The position numbers and the translations under genes were made by a program. Source: Pyrenophora tritici-repentis (lineage: Eukaryota; Ascomycota; Dothideomycetes; Pleosporales; Pleosporaceae). Taken from it: a DNA stretch of 64,000 bases. Shown in pieces: positions 33,996-44,481 of this stretch. The DNA lies in assembly GCF_003171515.1 (NCBI RefSeq), contig NC_089390.1, positions 6,448,001-6,512,000 of the forward strand. The letters run 5' to 3'. The notes below the pieces were generated by a model that had not been told where the DNA came from, searched no databases, and was given only the letters and a program-made list of their open reading frames with translations. Numbering within the stretch: position 1 is the stretch's first letter; each line of letters opens with the position of its first letter.

Positions 33996-36628
33996 CAGAG
34001 CTTTCCCCATGTTTCGTTGATGCAAGTGTCCCTATCGCAGCTCATGCTCAACCCCACTCATTTCCCAAATCTCTAGTATGCAGGGCATATATACGCATGC
34101 TCGCGGGGGTTGCTGTGTGAATCCCTCGCCTACATACTTGCGCGTCCCCACATCTCACCATGTCAAGTTTACCGATGACAGATGTGACGTGAGACTCCGC
34201 TCTTTTCATTGGACTCAGGGAAACACGTCCGATTTAGTTAAGTCGACTAAAGAAATTCAGCCGCCTTTGATGGGAGACTTGCATAGTCTATCGTTAGGCA
34301 TTCAATCCATCAGCCACCCTGACTGACTACAGCTGACATAATAGTCCTTCTCCACATGTCAGCCGCTCTAAACCCCAATAAAATTGTTGAATCGTCTATT
34401 GCCAACGGGAATACAGCCCCCTTGCGCATGGAGATACATGGATTGCGGAGAGTTTATTCTTCCCCCGCGTTCTAGTCCGCCATTTGCGTCACTGCTGCTG
34501 GAAGTTTCCTCCTTGTACATATACGAGATGTAATCTGAAGCAAGCGGCCAGGCTTAACCCCATCTACATGTGATAAATAACCATGGTATCGAGCCGCGTA
34601 ATCAAGAGAAAATTCCTGCACTGAACTCCACCCGCCAAAGTACATGTGTTGGGAGAGAAATGGCTGATCGCAGAAAGGCCGAGGTGTAGCCTCTAAACCT
34701 GAATCACGCTCGACCCGGCTTAGGCAAGCGTCATCATGCAAGTCATACGATAGTCGACGGGAGTGATGTAAATCGTCATGGCAGAAACGGCCCTATTCTG
34801 CATCATTCTTCTAGATTGGCAACCCCACTGCGACCAGAGGGCCTGAAGGGGCAATACGAACAATAATCACCGTCACCCATGTCAAAACTCCGAGCGATCC
34901 CCATGGCCACTACTCACTCGATCTATTCTCGATCCTCTCCGATGCAAATACAATCCTTCGACACCTGCGCCTCGTACAATCCGATTGGCCCCGGAAAGAT
35001 TCGCCAAAGTAGAACCCCTGAAAACCTTCTTGCAAGCCACAACTGCAGCCAGAATAAAGTTCAGCAACGGTCCCGTCACCTCGCTCTTTAGCCACTGTAG
35101 TAGTCATCACTTCCCGTTTGCGAGTAGGGTTCGAGACACGCCTCCCACTCCCCGACTCCCAACAGCGGGGCGCAGAAAAACGTCGCCTAGTCAGTAAGCA
35201 AGACCGTGGTAGCAGATTGTAGATTGCAGATCGCGATACCGGTTTACCAGAAAAAAAGCGAGCATCCTTCGTCATAACGCATCCTCTGTAGCCAAGCAAA
35301 GGACTCGGAATAAGCGGGGAATCCAGGGGAGGGGGAACGGGGAAATAGTTACGCTCCCACACCCCCTCACCCACTAAACAACCGCCAACGCCAACGCTAC
35401 AGTTGCATGAATCTAGCCTGGAACTATGCACGATCCGCCACGACATGGTCTATCAAACATTCAATCGGATGCCTCAACTTCACGACGACCACGGCCAGCC
35501 TCCTATGCAAGGCGCGCCATGTTTGCACCTTCGCGTGGAGCAAGGGAACCATATCCGGAGACCATTCCCGCGTTCCAATCATCTCTCGCGAACGGCTGAG
35601 GAACGCAAACATCAACATCTCAGGTCGTGGCATTCAAGACAGGCAATGATGTGCGCGGGTGTGGTACAGACCCATAGTGTTGGGTTTATCTTTTTCTTCG
35701 TTCACATGCAGATACGGAGATGCTTTCTGATTGTGCCAAGATAGGAATAGCCACAATAGCAGCAGCAGACGACGACAGCCTTATTCCTTTGGCAATTATG
35801 GTTCAAGCGCGTTTCCCGCTTTCTCGTAATCCCATTCCTTCGTTCGGCGTATCCTTGCAACTCATCAAGCAGAGAATTTGGAGAGTGGATTGGGAGCAGG
35901 GGGAGTGGCGGTTCTGCGATGACGGTGTTTTACTCCTCCCCCCGTTGCAGGGTCTTTGCGCAACCCACGCGCAAATGCGATGCAACACACTCCCTTGGCC
36001 ATGTACTTTTCTCTTCCCCCAAAGGAGAAAACTGTATGACTCCAAAATTGGAGAGAGGAACCTTCTACCCCGCCTGTGTTTTATTGCCCTTGCCGTCTAA
36101 CAACGTCAACAACCGTAGCAATACAAAATGATGAACAAACAAACACACAACCCCCGCTTACCCACCAGCTGGTTCTGTGGTAGCACATAGTCCAATCCCT
36201 TAACTCCCCCCTCACATAACCCCGCACGCATGCACGCACAAAAGTCTACCATGTACCACTTTCCAATTCAAATAGCTCAACCACACAATGCAGTCTGCCA
36301 AGACGACCCAAAACAGTAATGTTTTGGTGAAGAAAAAGTGTCGATGTCTGTAAAAGGGGCTGCCCTGTACTCAATGGACAGGCATGCACTGTTTTGCTTT
36401 TTGAGAAGACCGAACGGGTGCTTATCTTACCCGTGGGTTGTACCATGTTTTCCTTGCAGACCGGGGTAGGGTGACAAGATAGCCACAGGAGGATCCATGC
36501 TTAGCTGGAAAAGAGGGTGACAAACATTGGAAAGCTGAAATGACGAGAAAGAAAAAGAAGAGACGATGATGTTCGTGAAAGGGTATATATTTTCTTCAAA
36601 AGGAGCTAGATAGTTTTGTCCACTGTGT
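33996..36628. other. long gene-free stretch
   Basis: This is about 2.6 kb between the solo LTR and SQT1. The largest frames (for example minus strand 34910-35446) have no domain and are Arg/Ser/Cys-rich like random sequence. I see no tRNA-like fold, repeat or further LTR. Confidence 0.45.
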
Positions 36629-38167
36629 CTACTGTGAGATGGGCGTCTTGAAGACGAGCGCAACATAGTCATCACCAGCCGTGACGACCGCCTCGCCATT
36701 TCCTTGCACAAAGGCCATGATGCCTCCTCCCTCGCCGCCACCTCGGTGTCCCTTCCACTCGCCGACGAGGCCTTTGCCGGCCGCAGCTGTTCCGCCCCGT
36801 GTATCCCACCGCTTCAGAACACCATCGTAACCAGCGCTTGTCAGTAACCAACCGCCTGGGCCTTCTCTCGCGACAAAGTCGAGCTTGACAACAGCCTGTG
36901 GTGACTCTTCGTCTGCGTGTGCATCGTCTATCCGTCTTCGGACGGCGAAGCGATGTGCGGTGTCGAAGAGGGTGATGGAGCCGTCAACGTTGCCGGCCGC
37001 CATGAGGGTAAGGGGTAAGGAGGAGAAGCTGAGGCATTCAACGTTGTCGCTTCCTGCCTGCAGACTTGCTAGGATCTGTCCAGCTTGACCAGCTGAAGAT
37101 GCGCCTCCCTTTGCACCGGCTTGCTTTCCACCACCAGCTTTGTTCTTTGCGCCTCCACCACTCGAGGATGTCGATGCTTGTGCAGGTGCAGTGAGAGAGA
37201 GACGGGGCAGACCGACGATGCGAATTTGGCCTTCTGGGCCACCGACTGCAATAAAGGCACCTGATGGTGGGATACCGACAGAGTATAGTCCACCTTCGAC
37301 GCGGAAACGCTCATCATGACCCGTAAGGCCAACGACGGCTTGTGAATCAGTTGTCGCCGTAAGGCCCTGGGATGCTGCGTCGCCGAAAACGTCCCAGACG
37401 TACAGACTTGAGTCTTCGGAAATGGTAGCCAACAGCGAACCGTCGGGCGTCCATATACCGGCTGTACAGGTCTCAGTGTGAAGGTAGTATGCCTGTAGGA
37501 CCTGCAGTTCGTTGCCCTTTTCTGTATTGATCTGGTAAACCCACACTGAGCCATCGTTTGCGCCGAGTGCGACGACATTGGGGTGATCAGGCGACGGGTT
37601 AGAGGCGATCCAGTTGATCTCCTCTACCTCTTGTGCCTCTGCCAAAAACTTCCACTTCTTGCCATCGGGCACGCCCTGCCAGACGCGTAGTTTGCCGTCC
37701 AAACCAGCTGTTGCGACAAATTGGCCCTTTGGCTGAGTGAAAGTGATGGCATTCACAGAGTCTTCGTGCCCGTCTAGTGTGAATATACTCTTCAGTCCCG
37801 CGCGCTCGGTGGGTTGTCCGTCACTGCTCGGTTGCGCCGCGGCTGCTGCTGAAACATCAACGACATAACCGACGTCGTCACCACCTCCCGTCGCGATAAT
37901 TTCTTGGTGAACTGGATGCTGCGCTATGCAAAAGATGCTGCTCTTGTGCTCGTCGAAATGCGCAACCGAGTCGTTTTGCAGGTTGATTTCCATCTCCATC
38001 TCCTGACCGCCTTCGTCGCCCTCGTCGTCTGAGTCCATTGGCACGTCGCCATCGTCCTCTACAATCTCGTCTGCTTCCTCGGCGTCTAGTGTGTTGTCCA
38101 CATCATGCACATCGATGTCGTCTTCGTCGTGCTGGGGCTGGTTCGAAGTGGGGTTGGGAATGGCCAT
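36629..38167 (-). CDS. SQT1: WD40 ribosome-assembly chaperone, Sqt1/AAMP type
   Basis: Sqt1 is a dedicated chaperone that binds nascent ribosomal protein uL16 (Rpl10) and delivers it to the 60S subunit; AAMP is the animal homologue. The gene is a single exon of 512 aa. The N-terminal 75 residues are strongly acidic (DDIDVHDVDN, DEEDGDVPMDSDDEGDEGG-like runs). A WD40 propeller follows from about residue 80: HKSSIFCIAQHPVHQEIIATGGGDD, then LDGHEDSVNAITF, then LRVWQG, SLYVWDVFG, LTGHDERF and LKRWDTRGG. An insert rich in Gly/Ala/Ser (about residues 330-370) sits between blades and is longer than in yeast. The acidic start plus propeller order supports Sqt1 rather than a generic WD40 protein. Confidence 0.88.
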   Translation of the reverse strand: MAIPNPTSNQPQHDEDDIDVHDVDNTLDAEEADEIVEDDGDVPMDSDDEGDEGGQEMEMEINLQNDSVAHFDEHKSSIFCIAQHPVHQEIIATGGGDDVGYVVDVSAAAAAQPSSDGQPTERAGLKSIFTLDGHEDSVNAITFTQPKGQFVATAGLDGKLRVWQGVPDGKKWKFLAEAQEVEEINWIASNPSPDHPNVVALGANDGSVWVYQINTEKGNELQVLQAYYLHTETCTAGIWTPDGSLLATISEDSSLYVWDVFGDAASQGLTATTDSQAVVGLTGHDERFRVEGGLYSVGIPPSGAFIAVGGPEGQIRIVGLPRLSLTAPAQASTSSSGGGAKNKAGGGKQAGAKGGASSAGQAGQILASLQAGSDNVECLSFSSLPLTLMAAGNVDGSITLFDTAHRFAVRRRIDDAHADEESPQAVVKLDFVAREGPGGWLLTSAGYDGVLKRWDTRGGTAAAGKGLVGEWKGHRGGGEGGGIMAFVQGNGEAVVTAGDDYVALVFKTPISQ

Positions 38168-38529
38168 CTTGTGCGCGTTTGGGATTTGATTCGCGTAGTG
38201 GGTGGTATATGGAGAAAAGTGTGAAAGATACGATCTGCTGCCCGCGCGATCGTTTATGAGTCTCTGCTGTGCTTAGAAATGCCAAACTAGAACTTCGACG
38301 AGGAACTTTTTTGTTCGGGACCCTGTCGGAGGGGCACAGCGCCGACCCCACACACACGTCATTTGTAATCCACGCTGGAACACGAGAGTATCATCTCTTT
38401 ACATGGAAGCTTCCATTTCGGTCGTTTCATTACATGACTAATCTCTGGATGCTACTTGTAGTTGAACCATAAATCATTGTATGCAGAAGCTTGTCAATTC
38501 TCATACTTTACCACGTGACTCTTCGATAT
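38168..38529. promoter_or_regulatory. SQT1 upstream region
   Basis: This is a 362-bp gap between two minus-strand genes. It must contain the SQT1 promoter and the 3' end of the upstream CoA-ligase transcript. I see no distinct element. Confidence 0.4.
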
Positions 38530-40261
38530 CTATAGCTTTGCCTTCACCTCATCCTTGACAACAAGTCCGAACTTGCCACTCTTCTCCTTGTCACGCAGGA
38601 TTCTTCTCAGAATCTTACCTGACGGACTCTTCGGTATCTCATTGATAAACTCCACTTCCTTGACCCACTTGTATCTAACCTTCTTCTCCTTGACATACGC
38701 AATAATCTCCTTGCCCAAAGACGTACTCTCCTGCAAACCAGGCTTGACCACAACGTAAGCCTTGGGTAGCTCTCCAGAGTAATCGTCTTTAACACTCATA
38801 ACAGCCACATCTTCGACCTTTGGATGCCCTAGAAGCAAGTCTTCCAGTTCGGCTGGCGCAACACCAATCCCTTTGACTTTGATAAGCTCCTTGATGCGGT
38901 CGGTGATGTGGATCATGTTGTCTTCGTCGATGGAGCCGCGGTCGCCAGTGTGAAGGAAGCCCTCTGCGTCAAAGGTTTCTGATGTAGCCTTCTCGTTATT
39001 AAGGTATCCCATCACAACTTGTGGTCCGCGAGCGAGCACTTCGCCATCTTCACCAACATCGCCTTCAGTACCATCGTCTTTGATGATTTTGACCTCAGTG
39101 GAAGCTACAATGGCACCACCAGAATGGGCGTATTTGTAGGAGTACTTTTCTGGTGGATGCGCAGTGATGCAAGAACTCGACTCCGTCATCCCATACCCCT
39201 GTTTGAAACCAGTATGCGGAAACTTCTTCTGGAGCTGCTGAAGAATCTCTTCAGACAATGGAGCCGCGCCAGAGGAAAATCGTTCGATGTGGCTGAGATC
39301 GTACTTGTCGACTAACGGGTCGCGCACGAGTCTGATGATAATTGGAGGAACCAAGAGTAACTCAGTGAGCTTGTATTCGACAACGGCGTTTAGCATCTTC
39401 TCCATTGAGAACTGCGGGAGCATGACGACTTCGGCGTTGAGCAGAATTGGAAGATGCATTTGATGGATCAGGCCAGTAATGTGGAACAGTGGTAGCACAG
39501 CCATTACCTTCTTCAGCGTTTTTGGCGTGATCTGCTGTACCTGAAGGCATTGCGCTATAACGTTCTGATGGCTTATCATGACAGCTTTCGGTAGTCCAGT
39601 CGTGCCTGAGGAAAAGGAAAGAAAGGCGCAGACATCCTTGTTGGTTTTGCCTGGTGGAAGCTTGAAGGCAGGTGACTGCCCGGGCTCGCCATATGACTCG
39701 CCCATGCGGATCAAATCTTGTACTGTGGTGTAGCCTGGTAGTTCGCCCTCGAGCAAAAACACGTTGGACTGTGGCAACCCAGCAGCTTTTGCGCTTGCCG
39801 CCGCAATTTCCATGCTTCCAGGTGTAGTCATTAAAAACTTTGCATCCGCCGTCTTGAGCGCAAAAGTCATCTCTTCAACATTGTACGCTGGACTCGCACC
39901 GCTGATTTTCGCTCCCGCACGTAGGCCCGCAAACATGGCTACCGGGTACCATACTGTGTTTTGGCTAAACAGCGCAACAGTTTCTCCCTCTTTGAGCCCA
40001 TACTTCTTGACTAAGGCGGTGGAAATGAATGTGGAGTATTTCTTTACATCGGCCCAATCCACACGCTCTTTTGTAAGGGCATTTTGAAAACCCGCAAGCT
40101 CGTTTGCTGGATTTCTATTGATGGGTGAGTAAAGTGAGTCGAAAAGCCAATCCCAGTCCGTGAGGTCGGTTGGTACTATGGTGGTCAGCTACACCTCTTT
40201 CAGCTGCGTAAGAGGGAGACGAACAGTCAATGGGTGGTTGTCGCGACTTGAAAATAACCAT
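38530..40261 (-). CDS. 4-coumarate-CoA ligase-like acyl-CoA synthetase with PTS1
   Basis: An ANL-superfamily enzyme that activates a carboxylic acid via an acyl-AMP to a CoA thioester. Exon 1 is 40261-40225 (MVIFKSRQPPID) and exon 2 is 40175-38530, across a 49-bp intron (GTTCGT...CATAG); 560 aa. Motifs in order: LSFSSGTTGLPKAVMISH (P-loop), YGMTESSS, TGDRGSID, GVAPAELE, and the C-terminal catalytic lysine in KSPSGKILRR. The last three residues are AKL, a peroxisomal type-1 signal, so the enzyme should act in peroxisomes. That favours a fatty or aryl-chain beta-oxidation role over phenylpropanoid synthesis. It is divergent from a 3-hydroxyacyl-CoA dehydrogenase-type gene 451 bp away. The substrate cannot be told from sequence. 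Confidence 0.92.
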
Positions 40262-40712
40262 CTTGAAGCCAATGCGCCAATTGCTCGGATGTGGTTATCC
40301 GACTGTACCACCTACAAGATGAAGTTGAGATTGAGATGAAGTTGATTCACAATCAACAGTGCAAAACGCGAGGATATGATGTAGAAAAGGATTGATCGTC
40401 AAAAGAAGCGGCACCGCAAGTACTATGAAGCATGCGCTAACGTCCTTCCTCGGCGCGCCCATCTCCATGTTAATCGGATTCGCTATACTCGGTAGATCTT
40501 GGGGCGGGGAAGCAATGGCAAGGCGGGGTTGACAGAGCTAACTACCGAGCTCTCCAAAATAGACAAGATCGCCACGCCTTCTAACGTCTTTTTCTGGATA
40601 ACATCTAGACGTTTGAACAGGGGTATGTAAGAGCCGCTTCTTTATCACAAGGTAGATCGATTCATAGAAAGAGTTTATATATCACCGTGAAGTTGTTCAG
40701 GAATCCTAGGTA
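40262..40712. promoter_or_regulatory. shared promoter region, CoA ligase / 3-hydroxyacyl-CoA dehydrogenase
   Basis: This 451-bp gap lies between divergent starts. A TATA-like tttatatatc at 40674-40683 faces the dehydrogenase gene. Both genes could respond to the same signal, but no known binding site is asserted. Confidence 0.55.
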
Positions 40713-41771
40713 ATGGAAGTCCAGACAGCAATCGCGGAGCATCGCATGTCTCACCAAGACAAGATACCAAAAGACGAACAAACCAACATGTCCGACTCCG
40801 AAAACCCCCCCAAAGACACAATTCCTCCCCTCCCTTCCAATAAAGACCTACGTATAACCCTCATCGGCACCGGCACAATCGGCCTCTCCTTCGCCGCCTT
40901 CCACCTCACCCACCTCCCCTCCCCCTCACAACTAACAATCTACGACGTGCGCCCAAACCTCTCCACCTACATATCCAATACCCTCCCGCAATACCTTCCC
41001 CCTTCCGCCCCCGCCTCCACCATCTCCTCCATCTACATCGCCACCACCCTCCCCGCCGCCGTCCAAAACGCACACATAATCCAAGAATCCGGGCCAGAAA
41101 ACCTCGCCTTCAAAAGCAAATTATGGGCTGAAATCGAAGAACACGCGCTAAAAGATGCGTTGTTATGGAGTTCTACATCCGGTATCCTCGCCTCGGCGCA
41201 AGCGAAGGATATGGTTGATAAGTCGCGGGTGCTTGTTGTTCATCCGTATAATCCACCGCATGTGATGCCGCTGCTCGAACTTGTTCCTTCGCCTCATACT
41301 TCTGCGCAGGTTATCCAGCGAACGCGCGCGTTTTGGGAAGCCTGTGGTAGAGTCCCTATTCATCTCAAAAAGGAAACTACGGGGTTCGTGGCGAATCGTT
41401 TGGCGTTTGCACTGCTGCGCGAGGCGATTCATCTGGTCGATGAGGGCGTTGTAGATGTGCGTGAGCTGGATGCTATTGTGGAGAGTAGTATGGGGCCGAG
41501 GTGGGCGGTGGCGGGGCCGTTTAAGAGTTATCATGCTGGAGGTGGGGAGGGTGGTTTAGAGGGCTTTTTCAAGAATATTGGGGGTACGGTGCAGGAGTGT
41601 TGGGCGGATACTGGGAAAGTTGAGGTTGGGGCTGGGTGGGAGGAGGAAGTTTTTAGACAGGCGAAGGAGGCGTATGGGAGGGTTGATGTGGGGGAGAGGG
41701 ATAGGGTTACGAGGAGGGTGTTGGAAGTTCTGAGAGAAGAAAAGGAGGGTAAAGAGCATAGTCAAGCATAG
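40713..41771 (+). CDS. 3-hydroxyacyl-CoA dehydrogenase family protein (lambda-crystallin-like)
   Basis: An NAD-dependent dehydrogenase of the 3HCDH fold, single exon, 352 aa. The Rossmann motif is ITLIGTGTIGLSFAA (about residues 48-62). Further family marks are SSTSGILASAQ, the catalytic histidine in VVHPYNPPHVMPLLELV, and the C-terminal domain start TTGFVANRLAFALLREA, then GPRWAVAGPF. The HPYNPP form and the single C-terminal domain recall lambda-crystallin/L-gulonate dehydrogenases as much as fatty-acid enzymes, so the substrate is open. There are in-frame ATGs at 40746 and 40788. The one at 40788 has a better context and fits the TATA at 40674 better, so the true protein may be 327 aa. It is convergent with the sterol acyltransferase gene, 112 bp apart. 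Confidence 0.87.
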   Translation: MEVQTAIAEHRMSHQDKIPKDEQTNMSDSENPPKDTIPPLPSNKDLRITLIGTGTIGLSFAAFHLTHLPSPSQLTIYDVRPNLSTYISNTLPQYLPPSAPASTISSIYIATTLPAAVQNAHIIQESGPENLAFKSKLWAEIEEHALKDALLWSSTSGILASAQAKDMVDKSRVLVVHPYNPPHVMPLLELVPSPHTSAQVIQRTRAFWEACGRVPIHLKKETTGFVANRLAFALLREAIHLVDEGVVDVRELDAIVESSMGPRWAVAGPFKSYHAGGGEGGLEGFFKNIGGTVQECWADTGKVEVGAGWEEEVFRQAKEAYGRVDVGERDRVTRRVLEVLREEKEGKEHSQA

Positions 41772-41883
41772 TAATTGAATAGTTGGGATGGGTTGTATAC
41801 CTGATATCATTAAATCGTTTGCGATACTATGTAATTCCAACTGACCGACCGCCTATATCCAAAGATAAATACACTGGATGGTT

Positions 41884-43981
41884 CTACACAATAAGATACA
41901 AACTAGTGATAACACTAGGTCCAATAAACATACCAAACCAGAACAAAATATTCCCCAGGGTATCTCTACCCCTCATGAACTTGGTCTTACTAAACGCCGC
42001 CAGCGGGAGTTGCAAGAGCTGAAACACAAACAAGTAGCCTCTAACCTTCTTGAATAGACAAAACATGAGAATCTCATGCACCACCGCGCTGAGAAAGAAG
42101 GTGAAGAACGTCGCCTGCATCTTAGACAGGTGAAAAAATGATATTGACGAATGGTAGACGTGGCGCAGCAGGAAGTTGTGTACAGGGCGGTTCCAGTCGC
42201 GCGCGTATTGATCAAACGATACGCTGTTCCACCAGGCGCCGTAGAAACCGCGGTCGCCAAAGCGCGTGACTTCGGCAAGCACATTGAGAAGACACTCCCA
42301 GATGACGTACCAGCTGAGTAGCTGTTCGAGAAGCATCGGGAATAGCATATCGGAAACTGTTAAGCAGAGTTGTTAGTCAAGCATTCGGTTGAGGGAGAGG
42401 AGTAATTCTTACCAACCCATGGGAATTCTTTCCATCGCATTTCAAGGGACATGCCAGCATCCCTTTGCCTCACAGTTTCTACAACGACTGGGTAGATGTA
42501 CGCTTGCGAGATGATGATCATGACCCAGATAACTCCCAAAGTAGCGACCGACTTTTCGGCAACATACCACCAATTGACTCGTTCTTGGCGAGGGTATTCC
42601 TGGTCGTAGACGAGTGTAGGGAGACATGTCCATTCAATAAAATTGGCCATTGTCAGGTTGTTGGGGTAGACGTTATCTGTTGTCGTGCATTTTCCGCGGA
42701 GCTCTTCGTCGAGAATGGTGATTTCGGTGTTCAAGACACGTCGGAAGGCGTCAATTTGTTCTTCGTCAAGTGGCTTTCCGGCCTCGATGGCTTGGCCGAT
42801 AGAGGCAATCTCGGACTTTTCTTTCGAGAGGTTGGTTGAATACTTGGGGCCTGAGCTTACTCGTCGGGTCAAGTCGCCCTCGTTGGGATTGTCGATACCA
42901 GTTGCAGTCAGCGTTTCGGCGGTGGGCGATGCCTGGTCGGTCATTTCTTGCGCACTGGTAGCATCTAGCTGATCCAATTTGCTTTTCAGTATATTCCTTC
43001 TCCTATACACTTGTGATACTACTAACAGTCAGTTCGATTCGTCATCGTAGGTGCTGGGATCTTACAGTAGCCATTGTAAAATGAATAGGCATGCTGCTTC
43101 ATCAACAAAACGAAGACATGCAAGACGATAAATACAGTATGAGTCCAAGGCCAATGTCGCCAAAACGTGACCCAAATGATGATCAGTGTAAAGAAGGTTT
43201 GCCATAGAGATTGTATCAGCCAGCCTGAACCATTCCATGTCAAGTAATCCTTAGCGATGGCTTTGTGCAGAAAAAAGCCGAAGCTGCTGGCCGCACACAT
43301 TGCAACATCCGTGGTCAACATGACAAAGAGATCTCTGTCAACCATCAAGTGCAGGATCTCAGCATCTCCAAAGATGGAGCCTTTGGTCCGGTAGTTTCCT
43401 GCTGCAACTCGTGTAAGGATGAAGCCCATGGCGATCCAGAAGAGCGTGAAAAAGCCACGAAAAGGAGAGTGAGCAGCAGATGAATTCTGGCGGTCGAAAG
43501 TCGTAAACTGCTGCGTGAAGATCAAGTCTCTTGGCTTATTCTTGATTTTCTCGTTTCCCAGGAGCTTCTCGGCCTCTTGCCGAATGCCAGATTGCAGCGC
43601 ATCCTGAAAGACTGGATCTTTAGATGTGAAAACGTACTCTCCTCTCTTTCCTGACTGCTCGAGGACAATTTGAATGCTCTTTCTACGGTCTTCAGCTGGA
43701 ACATCCAACTGTGTTTCTGAGCCGCTATCTTCGGATGGTATAGCTGTCGTGCTCCGGCTCGGCGAATCTTCCACGTGTTCCTTTTCCTGGGGCTTCAGTG
43801 CAGTTGCACCGTCTACATCCAGGGACCCCGGCGAAGCATGTGGTGTCCAGGTTTCTTGCGTGGTTAGTGGCGGTCGCGTCGAGAGCCCCTGGAGCGCGTG
43901 TGACAAGACCGACTTTTCGACGTCCAATGACGTCAGCTCGGTCTTTTCAGTCTGCAGCTCAGGGCGGGTGTCGCATGCCAT
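41884..43981 (-). CDS. ARE2: sterol O-acyltransferase (ACAT/Are type, MBOAT)
   Basis: This ER membrane enzyme esterifies sterols with acyl-CoA to form steryl esters for lipid droplets. Exons 43981-43066, 43018-42413 and 42356-41884 give 664 aa; both introns are phase 1. The cytosolic N-terminus (about 1-175) is Ser/Thr/Glu-rich. Membrane segments follow, with HAYSFYNGYL at the first junction. The MBOAT signature FYGAWWNSVSFDQYARDWN is present (a variant of FYxDWWN), and the catalytic histidine lies in SAVVHEILMF. The C-terminal end is hydrophobic (LFWFGMFIGPSVITSLY). The start at 43981 (MACDTRPEL) is the first ATG in frame. It is divergent from the PDAT gene, which makes the other main storage lipid. 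Whether it matches yeast Are1 or Are2 cannot be said. Confidence 0.94.
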
Positions 43982-44481
43982 GGTCGGTATTTGCAAGCGC
44001 GGATGATGTCGGTCTGGACGGTTGGCTTATGCAGCGAACTGGTGGCGTTGGTGGGCGCCTTGAACGTCTTACTTAACTAACGATGACAACGGAAGTATCG
44101 GAACTCACGGCCTCTAAATACGCAGATGACTTGTGCATGTTCGGGCCTTATGAGCCGTGAAGATATAGTCAGCACACACATCCGGTCGGCATCCGGGAGA
44201 GCCGACACGCCTCGATCGAGCCGACATATCTTTTGCTTGCCCTGGCCGGTCCAGGATGGGACGCAGGGCGCGATGCGATTTCCGTAGGGTTGCGGAGGAG
44301 AAGGACCCCCGGCTTGGCACCATTCACAGCGCAGCAACGCCTTTCGCAGTATCCCTGTGCCGATCGCTCCGTCACATGTAGGGTCCGCTGAGACTTTGGA
44401 GATAACAGGAATTCTGTCGTGGCACGCCGGCACTCAGCTACCACAGCAGCAGACCTACCCTGATCGTCCGAAACGCTGCAC
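43982..44481. promoter_or_regulatory. shared promoter region, sterol acyltransferase / PDAT
   Basis: This 500-bp gap lies between the ATG codons of two divergent storage-lipid genes. The sequence is fairly G+C-rich and I see no clear TATA on either side. A 201-codon antisense frame (minus 44774-44169) overlaps it but has no domain. Confidence 0.6.

Noticed and set aside
35100..35160. GGGTTCGA string resembling a tRNA T-loop
   Set aside because: The surrounding bases do not form acceptor, D or anticodon stems at the right distances.
34910..35446. 178-codon minus-strand frame
   Set aside because: Cys/Arg/Ser-rich with no recognisable family; not enough to call a gene.
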